Of a DNA stretch of 64,000 nucleotides, positions 22,412 through 34,800 are shown piece after piece (within the stretch, counting starts at the first letter, position 1; each line of letters opens with the position of its first letter). Origin of the DNA: Fragilariopsis cylindrus CCMP1102 (lineage: Eukaryota > Bacillariophyta > Bacillariophyceae > Bacillariales > Bacillariaceae). The notes under the pieces were generated by a model. That model made no database searches, was not told the origin of the DNA, and saw nothing but the letters and a program-made list of their open reading frames with translations. The position numbers and the translations under genes were made by a program. Location of the stretch: assembly GCA_900095095.1 (NCBI GenBank), contig FMBT01000333.1, positions 124,001 to 188,000 of the forward strand. Reading direction: 5' to 3'.

Positions 22412-23980
22412 TTATTCAAATGGTTTCATAAAATACCATCCAATACCAATTGCAATCCAGATCAATAGTAATACAATAGATAAACTTACTATCATCCATA
22501 CACCACATGATAGTGGTTGACATATTCTACCATGGCGTTGACGTTGACGTTGACGTTGATTCCGCTGTTGACGTCGATCTCCGTTGTTATCTTTTTCATC
22601 ATCATCGTCATCATCATCATCATCACTACTATTATTATCTTGCTCATTATCACCTTTGTCATCATCCTCATCAATAACACGACAACAACAACGAAAATCT
22701 AAAAAATCTCTTTTTCGTTTTATCATAATTAATGTTGAAACTGATTGTGGTATGCCACTATTATTACTGTTGTTGTCATCATTTTCATTTTCATTTTCAT
22801 TATTATTATTGGGCGATAATGATGAGGAGGATGCTGATGATGAATATAATGATCTTGCTGACCATGCTGCTAAGGCTGCTGCTGCTGCTGCTGCTGTTGT
22901 TGTTGGTGGATCAGTGGACGTTCGTGCTCCTGGTGCTGGTGCTGCAGCTGCTGCTGATGGAAAAGAAGCAAAAGAAGCAAAATTATCACCCCCACTACTA
23001 CAATCACTAATTTCAATAACGTATGATGACGAATCATCACTACTTGTTTTGTCATTATTATTATTATTATTATTATTACTACTACCAGTAGTATTGAAAC
23101 TAGTAAACGCAAAAGATTCCGTAAAATCAGTAGTGATTAGACTTCTCTTGGAAACATCAATCTTTGCTTTATCCACTGTGAATGATACACCAGCATTTAT
23201 ATCATCATCATTCACTTTGAAATGATCTGTTAATAATACATTATTGCTACCATTTTTTGTACTTTTATTATCATTATATTCTGTATATTCCTCAAATAAT
23301 GAATCACTATCACTATTCACTGTTTCAATATCATACTCAATATCTGAATTACTACTACTAACTGTTTCAACAATATTAGTCCTACTGATATTATTGATAC
23401 TATTATTATTCGCCAATGTCGTCGATTGGGATGCAGTAGAATTGGAATTCGACGACGACGTTGTAACCAATGGTATGGGAGGATAGGAGGAAGTAACAAC
23501 ACTGTTACGATTCAATTGAGGATGCAGATTCTTATTACTATTATTCTTACTGTAGTATTTTGATGGAACCCAGTCATTAGTAGTAGATTGAAAGGCCTTG
23601 GATTTTAAACTATCATCTTTTGTTTGTTTTTTTGGTATTGAATATGGTTCCCAGGAGGTACGTGGAATTGAATTACGATGTATCTCTTTTGTTTGTTTGG
23701 ACATGTGTATATTTTTAGGTTGATTTGGATTACCACGATCGATTGTTTTCAATCGTTCTGGTACCCAATCTGACGATGCCGCAATAATAACGGTCCGTTG
23801 CTGTTGCTTTGCTTCGAGATGACGTTTCTTGGAACGTAGATCATCTACAAACATCGAGTTCCTATTCCTTCTTCTAGCATTGTATTCTTCTTCGTCTTGC
23901 TGTTGTTGTTGTTGTTGTTGTTGTTGCTCCTCCTCATCTGATATATTATACCCGGGAGGATCTGCTGTCCTACTCGCCAT
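22412..23980 (-). CDS. Unrecognised low-complexity protein with C-terminal membrane anchor
   Basis: 522 residues, single exon, ATG at 23980. The N-terminal third is basic. It has a motif DWVPxR/K twice (SSDWVPERL and TNDWVPSKYY) and a related SWEPYSIPKK between them. The middle is Ser/Asn/Ala-rich. A short cysteine cluster RCCCRV (about residue 432) is followed by a long Asp run and an Arg/Gln repeat. One strong hydrophobic segment closes the chain (VWMIVSLSIVLLLIWIAIGI), leaving six residues, MKPFE-like, beyond it. This is the layout of a tail-anchored protein facing the cytosol. The three cysteines could be palmitoylated or bind metal. No family recognised; expression is supported only by frame length and composition. 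Confidence 0.6.
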   Translation of the reverse strand: MASRTADPPGYNISDEEEQQQQQQQQQQDEEEYNARRRNRNSMFVDDLRSKKRHLEAKQQQRTVIIAASSDWVPERLKTIDRGNPNQPKNIHMSKQTKEIHRNSIPRTSWEPYSIPKKQTKDDSLKSKAFQSTTNDWVPSKYYSKNNSNKNLHPQLNRNSVVTSSYPPIPLVTTSSSNSNSTASQSTTLANNNSINNISRTNIVETVSSSNSDIEYDIETVNSDSDSLFEEYTEYNDNKSTKNGSNNVLLTDHFKVNDDDINAGVSFTVDKAKIDVSKRSLITTDFTESFAFTSFNTTGSSNNNNNNNNDKTSSDDSSSYVIEISDCSSGGDNFASFASFPSAAAAAPAPGARTSTDPPTTTAAAAAAALAAWSARSLYSSSASSSSLSPNNNNENENENDDNNSNNSGIPQSVSTLIMIKRKRDFLDFRCCCRVIDEDDDKGDNEQDNNSSDDDDDDDDDEKDNNGDRRQQRNQRQRQRQRHGRICQPLSCGVWMIVSLSIVLLLIWIAIGIGWYFMKPFE

Positions 23981-25132
23981 TATTTATAGTATTATATTGT
24001 TTGTTTGTTTGTTTACTGCTACTAACTTACTGTGCAGTACTGTTCACACGCGTTTTATTCTAAGTTGAGACGTACTATATATATGGTCTACAATACAACT
24101 ACAGTATCCTACGGTAACAAGCAATGCTTATTCCAAGAGAAAGAAAAGTTGAGCCCGAAAAGACGAAGAAGAAAGGAGAGCTTGCTTCGTGGACATTGAT
24201 TGTTGCTGTCAGTTGACGAGCATACGGTACCATAAAATTGAATTTAATATATTTAATTACCATAAAATTTAATTTAATGATATTCCTCATCTCAGAGATT
24301 ATTCTTGTACTCTCTTTATTTCGTCGAGTGTCGGTGGGAGACCCTCAAAATTTGTGAAACGAGTCATGATGATATCATTTTTGAAACGTGGAATTCAAAG
24401 CACAAAGAAAAGATAGAGGGGGAAGGAGGAAAACGAGTTTTTTCTTTTAATTCTATTTTTTTTGAAATTATTGGATTTCTTGGTGGCTGCTAATAAAAAT
24501 TAGTGGATTTTATTGACCCCGCCCCCATCTTCAAACATGATATATCATGATGATGATGCGAAACGTTCGGATTCAAACACAATGGTATCTCAGGCAGCAT
24601 GTTTCAAACGTACAAGGATGGATTCGATTGATTCGATTCATTCAATGTACAGTACCAACTGGCTTATGTACTACGCTACAGTACGGTATAAATCAGTAGC
24701 TAGCTCTGTACTGTACGTCTAGTTACCGCGGTAGTGTACAGTATATATAGTCCTACAGTACGGTTTGTGTTCTATATTTTATTATGTCATGTCCCAACTA
24801 TACTATACTAGCTACTTTGATTTATTTTGAATTCAACCCAACTTAACTCAACGCAACGCAACGCAACGCAACTCAACTCCAATTCGTATCGTGCCCACTA
24901 TTACTGTACTGCTGTACAGGTACTGCTACTACTATACTACTAATACTCCTCCTATTCTGTCGAATAAATATTTAGATACCATACGTCTTATTTTTTTTTC
25001 CTCTCTCTCTCTTTCTATCCGTGTATCATCCTATCATATCACATCATTGTCGTGCTGCGTTGCGTTGCGATGCGATGCGTTGTTGGACTTCTAGAGTCTT
25101 AGTCTTAGTTTCTAGTTCTTAGTTTCTAGTTC
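23981..25132. other. Intergenic region
   Basis: Holds GTTT tetramers (about 23997-24012), a near-palindromic AATTTAATATATTTAATT patch at 24238-24260, CAACG/CAACT pentamers at 24845-24885 and many TACAGTA-type sites between 24650 and 24770. Frames of 60-70 codons at 24305-24722 and 24891-25094 lack any recognised feature. Confidence 0.5.
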
Positions 25133-26371
25133 TTAGTCTACTTTACTGTAGTAGCCTACAGCACTATAAGCAGTTAGTATACCATCAATTTTTTGTAAAC
25201 ATTTTTTTTGTTTTTTTTCTATCCCTATTTTCCGTCTTATTTTTAAATTATAATATTGTCCATCCACATCAAAAAAATTGACATATCCATGTGCATCAAA
25301 TAAGACTTGAAAATCTTTAAACATCTTCGGTTTTAAATTCAACATGCGTTTCATTATTTGTATACTATCCATTATATTGTTCGAGGAATTTGTATTGTTC
25401 TTATTTTGTAAAAAGAAGTTTTTCTTTTCCTCTAGATATCTACCATAATTATTTGGACTACATCCAAAGAATAACATATCCTTTATATTCACTTTACGAA
25501 ATTTTTGAATAGCAACTTTTGATTTTGTATATAGTAACTCTGGACTATCTCTTTTTTTTTGATTTGTATTATATGCTAAATCATTTAATTTTGTTCGAGT
25601 TGTATTACTTAATTCTACAATTGTTGGACGTTCATTTATATAAAAATGATAACTACGTTTACGTTTACGTTTACGTTTACGTTTACGTTTACGTTTCTGT
25701 TTCGAGTTCGTGCTGTCACTAAATTTTTGTTTATCAATCCATTTTGTAAATTTCCATGCTTTTATAAATTTAATTAATTGTTTTTCATAGTCTTTATAGG
25801 TACCAACTAAATAACCAATATCATTTGGATAGGCTAAGGATGATATAAAACATTTTTTCTTACCACAATCTAATCTAGTATTATTCTTATTATTATTTGA
25901 TTGAGATGATGATGATGATGATGACGATGATGATGATTCTGATTCTCGTGATGCTAATTGTGATTCTGATGCTGATGGTAGATCGAAATCATCAGCAATA
26001 TTAATAAATTTAGCAGTAATTACGTCCGATAATGCAGACGAAGAGGTGACAGCGTCATAGGTAACAGTTGCTGTTGCCGTATTTTTTGTTTCTGCTGTTT
26101 GCGTTGTACTATCTGTGGAAGATTCTACGATTTTATTGTTGTTATTTCTGGTTCCAACGAATGGGCTACCACCATAATGATCAGTATTGTAAACTAATAA
26201 GGTCGATGATAATGAGATAAGATTCAAATAATTGTTTACTGTAAAGAAGGTAATACCAATCATTAACGAACAACGATATAATACTAGTAGTTCCCTTCGA
26301 TTCTGTTGTGGTTGTGATGATGGTCGCCGTGGCCGTGGCCTTCTTGGTAATGGCGACGATGGTGACGACAT
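25133..26371 (-). CDS. Unrecognised type II membrane or secreted protein
   Basis: 412 residues, ATG at 26371. A basic Pro/Arg-rich head of about 25 residues precedes one long hydrophobic stretch (about 28-60), which suggests a signal anchor with the bulk in the lumen. A Ser-rich linker follows. The conserved-looking part begins near residue 168 with CGKKKCFISSLAYPNDIGYL and continues with FYINERPTIVELSNTTR, MLFFGCSPNNYGRYL and DFQVLFDAHGYVNFFDVDGQ. It is Asn/Lys-rich and may be glycosylated at several NxT/S sites. An alternating Lys-Arg run, encoded by ACGTTT hexamers (25656-25696), interrupts it. I do not recognise the family; the two Cys-containing blocks look like a structured domain. Confidence 0.6.
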   Translation of the reverse strand: MSSPSSPLPRRPRPRRPSSQPQQNRRELLVLYRCSLMIGITFFTVNNYLNLISLSSTLLVYNTDHYGGSPFVGTRNNNNKIVESSTDSTTQTAETKNTATATVTYDAVTSSSALSDVITAKFINIADDFDLPSASESQLASRESESSSSSSSSSSSQSNNNKNNTRLDCGKKKCFISSLAYPNDIGYLVGTYKDYEKQLIKFIKAWKFTKWIDKQKFSDSTNSKQKRKRKRKRKRKRKRSYHFYINERPTIVELSNTTRTKLNDLAYNTNQKKRDSPELLYTKSKVAIQKFRKVNIKDMLFFGCSPNNYGRYLEEKKNFFLQNKNNTNSSNNIMDSIQIMKRMLNLKPKMFKDFQVLFDAHGYVNFFDVDGQYYNLKIRRKIGIEKKQKKCLQKIDGILTAYSAVGYYSKVD

Positions 26372-27353
26372 CCAACAATAAGGATTCTGATCTTTTCGTT
26401 TGCGTTATTGCGTTGCGTTGTGCTTAATCATTAACGACAAAATAAGATCGGGTGTGTGTGCGTGTGTGTGTGTTTTCTCTTCTTCCTCTTCTTATCGACA
26501 TATCATAGATAGATCAATGCTACTGCTGGTAGGAAGTCACGTTTGTTGTTGTTGTTGTTGTTGTTGTGTTGTGGGTCGGTCTCCGTACCACTCCTGGTTA
26601 CCTAACTCACGATGAGGCATGCCTGCATCTGAGGTAGAGCCAGGCTATGATACGTACTAAGTAGACTCCTGGGTGTGAATTGCCAATGCTGCACGGACCG
26701 GGCTTCGGAAAAACCCATCACCACATATAGCATGCAGCGTCTCATTTGTTATATGGTAGAGCAGTGGCGGGCGGCGGGGTCTTCGTATGATCTTCTTCAA
26801 TTGAACACGCACGCTCTTTTCAAAAATAAAATGACAAAATAACTCAAAGAACACAGCAATGATCATCGGTATTCTTTTTTGCTATGATATCATGGCAACT
26901 ACAGTATGCATGATGCGTACGTGGTGGCATCGTTAAAGTTAGTGGTTCGCACCAAGCTAGCCAATAATACCGCCGCAATATATGGTATAAAATAAAACTC
27001 AAGAACACCGCAGCAATCATCGCGGTACAGTATTCTCTTTTGCTATGATATGGCAACGATTGATTGATTGATTAACACTTCGTCACGATCAGGTCCAGAC
27101 TTTTCCGGTACAAACTTGATTCGTTCGACTCATTCGACTCAATCTTCGCGAAAAAAAAAATCGGATCTTCCGAGAAAAAAATGAGTTAGTTAGTCCGACA
27201 ACATCCAAATACAATTGTAGCTACTATTAATACTAGCTAGTTGAAGAACTTGCTTCCTCCGTAAGTTGTAACGAATCTACCAACACCACAGCCTATTCCA
27301 AAAAGTAAAGTATTTATTGTTTTGTGCATATTATTTTATAATTTGTTTATATA
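26372..27353. other. Intergenic region with GC-richer patch and a diverged duplication
   Basis: 26575-26790 is noticeably richer in G and C than its surroundings and carries no open frame of note. It has no match to snRNA or SRP RNA signatures that I know. A segment at about 26822-26900 (AAAATAAAATGACAAAATAACTC to TTTTTTGCTATGATATCATGG) recurs, diverged, at about 26987-27056. GT dinucleotides lie at 26452-26474 and GTT repeats at 26543-26566. Confidence 0.5.
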
Positions 27354-30300
27354 TTATAATTCTTGTAGTCCTAATAATTCACTAGGATCAGGATGTAGAC
27401 CTGATTTCTTTTCTTCCATTTCAGATAAACGTTCACGACGTGTTTCAACCTCCGTCCAACGATTTAATGTCAATTGATAATTATATTCTTCTGCTGGATG
27501 TATAGGTTTTGTTAATAGATCTTTGTGTACATAATCATTCATTTTTTTTAATGGTACAGCCATACCATCTTTTGCTGCACCAGCAGCCATACTAGCAACA
27601 CCACCTGCTGTTTCATCCCGTTTCTTTCTACCACCACCACCCCGCATACGTGTACCACCACCTCCACCTCCTGTAGAAGAAGAAGCACCAGCACCACCAC
27701 CTGTACTTGCTGCCTGTTTTTGTTGTGATTTTGATAATAAATCTTTCCATATATTTGGTACCATATCATCTGGTAAACCAATTGGTTCACGGAATGCTTT
27801 GGGTAACCAAACATCGGTTGAATGTGGTTTATTCACAAAAATTAAACCCTCACGTGGCATATCTTCATATATGTATTCAAAACGATTATATATATGACAT
27901 TCATAATCAATACTGGTATTGTCTATATGTGTATCAATCAATTTTGCTGTATAACGTTCCTTATAGGATGAACCACCAAAGTTATGTGTAGCAGTATCAT
28001 CTTTTAATTGTTTTAATTTGTCAATATGTGTAGATTTATAATCATCATCATCATCATCATCAAGTCCTACATGATAATTGTCGTCATCATCATCATCATC
28101 GTCATCATCACGTTTAGCAGATTCTTCATTATCAATATAATCACGTCGTTCCATTATAATACATGGTAACAAACATCCTCCGCCTTTCGTAACATCAAAA
28201 TGATCATCTTGTTTATACCATGATTCGTATGTAACTGTTTCTGATGCAGCATCTTCATTAATCTTATCATCTAACCAATCAGTTTCAAAATAACATGCTG
28301 TTTCAATATTAGTGGGATAGGACTTATGATGTTGTTCGGATATTGTACGGATAACTTCTGTAGAATGTTGTTTATTATATTCATTTGCTGTTATATAACT
28401 TTTTGGTGATGTCATTGAATTATGTACTTCTTTTTGTTTATGACGATGGTCATGTTCATGAACACGTTCTGCTTTACGTTTATTCTTATTGAGTTTATGA
28501 TCATCCTTAATATCATCTAATGCAATTTGCCATTCCTTTTCATGTTTGATCCATTTGTCATTCCTATTAATGTTAATGTTATGTTAATGTTATGTTAATG
28601 TATAACCAAAAAGAAGGAAGGTGAAAAAAGAAAGAATCATGTATGTGGTTAGTCAGTCATTGGTTCTGTATAAAAAAATAAAAGGAAGGTACGGTACGTA
28701 AATGCTCGTATATATGAGATCATCGAAAAACCCGTAGCCAGTCGATTCTTTTTGGGTCACGAGTGCGAGGGAAAGCAGGGAAACGACAATAAAAATTCTA
28801 AATCCAAGGACTTCGTTGAGTCCCATGTATTTAAGTCATTAGTTAGTTAAAACTCAACAAACGGATTCAATTCAAAGTCAATTCGATTCATCAGTCAGGA
28901 TGCAAAAGAATAAGCGGGGGGTGGGGTCGGGTCGGCTCGGCAACGAAAAACGAGACAATCGTATTACATGGACGACGACGAGGACGACGACGACAACGGC
29001 GTGTCGTGTGGTCATTCATTTTGTTTTGTTTTAGGGGGAAAAGGAAATGTACAGCCTTGTCTTTTGCTTTTTCGAAATCAATCAAAAAACTTAGAAACAA
29101 CTTAGAATTTGTTAAACATAAACTTACCATTGAGTACCATAATCAATTAATATTTCTTCATCTTCATATATTGTACGTAATGCAATTAAATCCATCATTA
29201 AACCCATACCATTTTGTTTTAAGACAGTATGACTATTCATTTGTAGAAGTTCTAAATGATGAAATCGTTGTCGTCTGGTTATCTTTTGTGCATCCTTCGA
29301 TAAATCATAGATATCATGATGCCATTGTATACGTGCATTGGGTTGTAATTTCGATGTTGGATCATTCGAACTTGCATGATTTGCGGAGTGTAATAATGGT
29401 GCAGTTGGTAACCAAAGTAAGGACGAATCTTTGTGACCATAACAATAATTCAAAAGTAATTGTTCCCTTTTAGTTATATTTGAATCATCGCCAAGATTAT
29501 CAGTACCTGCACCTGTAATTGTAGTAGTAGTAGTATGATTTTTCTTACTACCACCATGTTTAGTATGAAACATATTCATTTCATTCTTATGAATTGGTAT
29601 TGTTGGACTACTGGTTAATATTTCATCTTTATATAATGTACGTTTTGCAAACAATCCACGTTGACCACCATTCCCATTAGTTTCAGTAGTAGCAGTTTTA
29701 TCTTTCTTAGGACGACCACCGACTTCATTATATTTTTCATTCAAGATACTGTTACTACAGACATTGGTTGTATGATCGGCAATCCGTTCTTCAATTTTAT
29801 CATCTAAACATATCGAATACCCACCAATTTCTTTTGGTTGAAAACGTACTGGGGGATAGTCTTTGGGATCAAATTCATCTGAATTATCACTGCATTCCAC
29901 CACTAATTCTTCACCGACTTGTATATCACGTGATGCAACAAACATACGATTACTCCAGTAACTAAACGAACCAGATTGATGTGATGTTGTTTGTTCTTGT
30001 CCATCTTTGTCATGTTGATGATTCTTATGTTTCTTATTTTGACTTTCTTGATGATCATCTTTATTGACATCCGATGAACTACTTGATGTACCTGTAGATC
30101 TCCAATCTCGGTAGTTGATATTTTGAACGGAGGACATTTGTTCTAAATTAAAATTATCAGAAGTACAGGGTGCAATATTCGCTAATCCTGGTATGAATAT
30201 TCTCATACTATCATAACTTTCTAAGACTTGTTCATTATAATAATCACCATTCCATAATTGTTGAAATAATAAGGAATTGGAATTTTGATGTAATAATAGT

Positions 30301-31220
30301 GAATCTACTTCATTTTCATTACTTTTTTCTTTATGACCACGTGTTGCTCTTGGTTTTGATGGCGTTTCTTCTGGTGAATTAATTCCAATTTCTTGAGCCG
30401 TTTTACTAGTACCACTAGAACCAATATGATCATCATCATCATCAGGATCATGAACACCATCATCGTCATCATCATCGTCGTCATCAAATAAATCATCATC
30501 CTCATTGTCTTTATCACGACCCATATCGAGTTCTTCCCAATCATAGACTGGTATAAATAAATCACCTAATATTTTTTCTATACGATAATCATGATTTTCC
30601 TCTTCACCATTACCATTCTCATCTACAGTACTAGGTAAATCATATATTCCGGATCCTAAGACAATTTGTCCTTTTTTAATGAATTTACCGGTAAACATGG
30701 AATGACCCCATCCATGTTCTTCTGCTTCTTTGATTGGTGATGGACCTAACCATAAACCACATTCTGGTGATTCTGAATCTTGTGCTGCTGAATCTACTGC
30801 ATCTACTGCTCTTGGTGGTACTGCTGCGATGACAACCGAAGACGACAATAAACCTAACAATAATAACAAGAACCTGAAAGCTGCTGTGGACGTTGAAGGT
30901 AAAGCTACTCGTCGTCCAGCTACTTCTCGTTCAGCTTTTGTTATTGCCACCGACGACATTCGTTGCTGTTGTTGTCGTCGAGTAGCAGGAAAGGAACAAT
31001 TCTTCTCCGTCATCGTCATCTCTTTTTTTTTTTGGTTCGTGTGGGTTGCACTCTCTACTCCTAGTGTATCAGCCAATCTATTTCTGATTCTTGTCGCTCC
31101 TTTTGTCGTGTTCTCTTGCTTGGCTCGTCTCGTCTCTCCTGCTACTAAGAATGACAGGCAGCAATTGCAAAAGAAAGCAATGAATATCGATAATGACTTT
31201 ATTTTATTTTTAAATTTCAT
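27354..31220 (-). CDS. Tandem SET-domain protein with N-terminal hydrophobic leader
   Basis: Spliced model: exon 1 is 31220-29128, intron 29127-28564, exon 2 is 28563-27354, giving 1100 residues. Start ATG 31220 gives a hydrophobic leader (about 5-27). A second, stronger one lies at about 115-133 (FRFLLLLLGLLSSSVVIAAV), so Met 87 could be the true start. SET-like half 1 runs about 152-445: CGLWLGPSPI, GWGHSMFTGKFIKKGQIV, an acidic insert, then FSYWSNRMFVASRDIQVGEE. Half 2 runs about 515-705: GGQRGLFAKRTLYKDEILTS, LLNYCYGHKDSSLLWLP, LLHSANHASS, NARIQW and EEILIDYGTQW|NDKW across the intron. SET domains methylate lysines using SAM. The C-terminal part contains FVNKPHSTDVWLPKAF. Hydrophobic leaders suggest entry into the secretory route, an unusual place for a lysine methyltransferase. 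Confidence 0.8.
28564..29127 (-). other. Intron of the SET-domain gene (564 bp)
   Basis: Donor CAATG|GTAAGTTT and acceptor TTAATAG|GAATGAC, phase 2. Joining gives DYGTQW-NDKW, the normal continuation of a SET domain, and brings the downstream frame into register. The intron contains AC-rich and GACGAC repeats (28972-28996) and GTTAAT-type repeats next to the acceptor. Confidence 0.8.
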
Positions 31221-31816
31221 GATTTTTCTTCAGATTGACTGACCACGTACGTACAGTACTTCGAAGTACGAAGAGGGATAGCCAGTGCAGTAGTTTGGGG
31301 GGGGGGGGGGGGAGATGAGAGACGAGTGTGCTTGGCTGCTGTGCTGGTATGAATGAATGAAAAGGGGGGGGGGGTATTACTTATTTTAATTCACGTCTCG
31401 CAAAACTGTTTGTTGTTTAGATACATGTAAGCGCGCACCTCACCTTAGCGAAGGAAGGCGATGCAATCTTTTTATTTTATTTTAAATTTTGCTCACTCAA
31501 CGCTTCTACTGCTGCTGCTCAGACTACGCACAGTAACGTTACATACTGCCTGGTTGTTATCATTATTTATTTATTTAATATACATATACGATTGCGATCG
31601 AACTTCATCTCATCTCATCTCATCTCATTAACAAATTGATCGTCGTAGTACTGACTGAGATAACGTAACGGGGCAACACAACCAATCTACTACCGTCAAA
31701 TTTTTTGAAACGGGAAGAACTGATATCTTTTTGTTTGTTGTTTTGTTAAAAAATCACAACCACCACCGGTCAGGGATAAGAAGGGGGAATAGTAGTAATC
31801 GGCCCTGTCCTGAATA
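31221..31816. promoter_or_regulatory. Shared 5' region between two divergent genes
   Basis: The 596 bp between the SET gene (-) and the coiled-coil gene (+) should hold both promoters. It contains a run of 16 G (31297-31312) and a second of about 11 G (31363-31373), TCATC pentamers near 31603-31628 and scattered TACAGTA-like sites. No clear TATA box can be assigned. Confidence 0.45.
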
Positions 31817-34800
31817 ATGGGATATACTACTACTACCGGTAATAGTAGGAGTGCTGCTACTGCTACTGCTAATGGATATCGAGATCGAGATCGAACCAGT
31901 GGCAGTAGTAGCAGGAGCAACAACAGAAAGACAACTAATAAAGTATCTCCAGCAGCAGCGGCAGCAGCAGCAGCAGTAGATCGAGGTCAACGTCGTCAAC
32001 GTATTCAAAACAAAGAAGAACAATCAAATGAAAATGAATCAACTGAAATTGAATCAAACGAAAAAGATGTTTTATACGAACAATTAATAGAAGAATTCGA
32101 ATTGAAATTACAACAAAGCACTAATGAAACGAAGACATTAAGGACACAAAATCAGTTACTCCATCAAGAATGCAATTCTTATACATCCAGAATTAAAAAT
32201 CTAGAATATCAATGTATATCACGTAGTGAAAAAGTTAAACAATTATCAGATTGTATACAAGCAAAGAGAAATAATAAAGTACAAGAAAAGTTGATAGAAA
32301 AATCTTTACAAGTTGTTGATTTAATCGAACAAAATGAAAAATATAAAATGCAAAATGAATCTCTTCAAAGAAATAAAAAACAAAATTCAAAACTTTTACT
32401 AGATATGTCAAATATTATACGATCCTTTAACTCAATAAATATACAATATACGCCTACTTCGGGCCCTGCATCAATGCCTATGTCGAGCCCTTCATCACCA
32501 TCGGTTGGATCATCATGTACATCATCGTCCTCGTCCTCGTCATCATCATCACTATCAAGGGATAGTATCTACTTTGATGGTTCGAATTCGAATTCGAATT
32601 CGAATTCGAATCATCCCGCAGTTGGTACTGGTAATGGTACTGATACTGATGGTGGTAGTCGTCGTCAATGTCATGTTCAACCACAACCACATACAGATGG
32701 ACCACTTGAAAATGTCAGAAGAAAAATTATAGCAATTGAAAGATCAATACATTCCGTAAATCAATTAAATGAAGATACTGTTATGCAAAAAAATAGAATA
32801 ATTCTACTGGAAGATAATAATACTAATTTGAAGGAACAAATTACTACGTTGGAAGTTCAACTTGATCAAGCAGAACTTGCTCAAGCACAAGCTCAAGCCC
32901 AAGCTAAAGCACAAGCACAACGAGTACATGCACAAGCACAAGCTCAGGCTCAGACTCAAGCTCAAAAACCTCACCAACAACAACGACGTAGAAGCAATAA
33001 CGTTGCTGCTGTTGACGATGATAATGAATTTCATTATGTGGTTGATGAAGGTGAAAGTGAAGAAGATGACTATGAAGAATTTGTCGTATCTGAAGATGAG
33101 GATACTCGTACGTGTAATAGCTATTATGAGGAAGAAGAAGTACTGTTAGAAGACGAAGAATCGTTGACGACGATCTTGGAAGAAGAAGAAGAAGAGGTTC
33201 TGAAAGATAATAATGAGTATCTCGATAACCACCGACAACTATTTTCACGTTTAGATAAAACTCTTTCTCCTGTTGATGAGGATGGTACTGGGAATAGCAG
33301 CAGCAGTAGTAGTATTATTATTGATCGTATTGAACATGAACAATTACAGTCTAATTTTGATAAGGCACTTGATGTTATTCAATTATTAAAGAACGATTTG
33401 AAACAATATTCTACAGATAGTAAAAATTATCAGCATAAGGAAGGTATATTGAAGAATCAAATTGATAGTAGTATACAGGAATCATCAAATTTGAAAATCG
33501 AATTAGGGCAACTAAAACGGAAATATAAATTATTGCAAGAGAATCATCAGGAATTAACACGTACTGATTATGAGGATGAATCGGAGAACCGTCATAAAAA
33601 ATTAGTAGAAGTATCGAATATGAATACTGTATTACAAAAACAATATAATGATTTAGAAAATGAATATACAATGAAAATTACTATATTGCAACAACAAGTC
33701 CAAGACTATAAATTATCAAAGAAAGAATATAGTACAAAAATTCAACAATTAGAATTAGAATTAAATAAATCCAATTCCAAATTAACTGTGATTGAAAATA
33801 TAAATGCCGATCGTACGAATATAATTGTAACCAAACATGATAAAGATCAGGAATCGATTACTACAAAATATCAAAGTTTGAAATATGAATATGATACATT
33901 TTTAGAGATACATTTAAAAATGGAAGAAGACTATGAACAATCAAAACAATATTATAAGGAAAGTATTATTCAAATAAAAACATACGAAACTACGATCAAA
34001 ACTTTAAATAATAAGTATGATACTATTCTTATATCACATCAAGATGAATTAAAGAGTAAAGATACTATAATTAATGAATGGAAGAATATTAGATATCTAC
34101 AATTACAAAATGACTATAAAGCAATTGTCAACAAAAATAATGAGATCCAAAAACAATCTTGTAATGAAAAACAACAATTACAAAAGGAACATCAACAATT
34201 AGTACTGAAATTAAATCGAACTATCAAAGATTTAAAATTCAAGTATCAAAAATTAGGGTATGAGTATGATATGAAATTAATGAATTATGGGAAATCAAAA
34301 CAAATATCCATACAAACTGCCATTGAAAAAATACGTCATGAGTATGAATTAAAAATGAAAGAAGATTCTACTATGAAGGATAAATTACTACAAGAAATAT
34401 ATGGTTCATATCAGTCATCCTTAGGTAAAATCGAATCTCTTCTATTGAAGGAACAGGAAAACCAACGAATCAGTAGATCTACTGTATCATTATCATTATC
34501 ATCGTCATCGTCAACGGTGGCACAACAGCACGCTGCTGACAACAACAGAAATGGTGTAATAGCATCACTACAACAACAGAGGCAGCAGCAGCAGCAGCAG
34601 AATGAGTCAAATAATAATGAGGATGGGGAGCAGCTAGTGGTGGTGGAGGAGGAGAAGGACGAGAAGATCGACGCGATAGTGGGAACAGCAACAACGACAA
34701 CGAAAACAGTAATGGAACGAATCAAATTACTTGAAAAACAAGGTGGTATGATTGCTTTATTGCACAACAACTTGGATAATACTATAAGTACTAGTAGTAG

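Noticed and set aside
22584-23225. 213-codon plus-strand frame rich in Ser and Leu
   Set aside because: Antisense to the tail-anchored protein gene; it only reflects Asp/Asn/Ala runs on the other strand.
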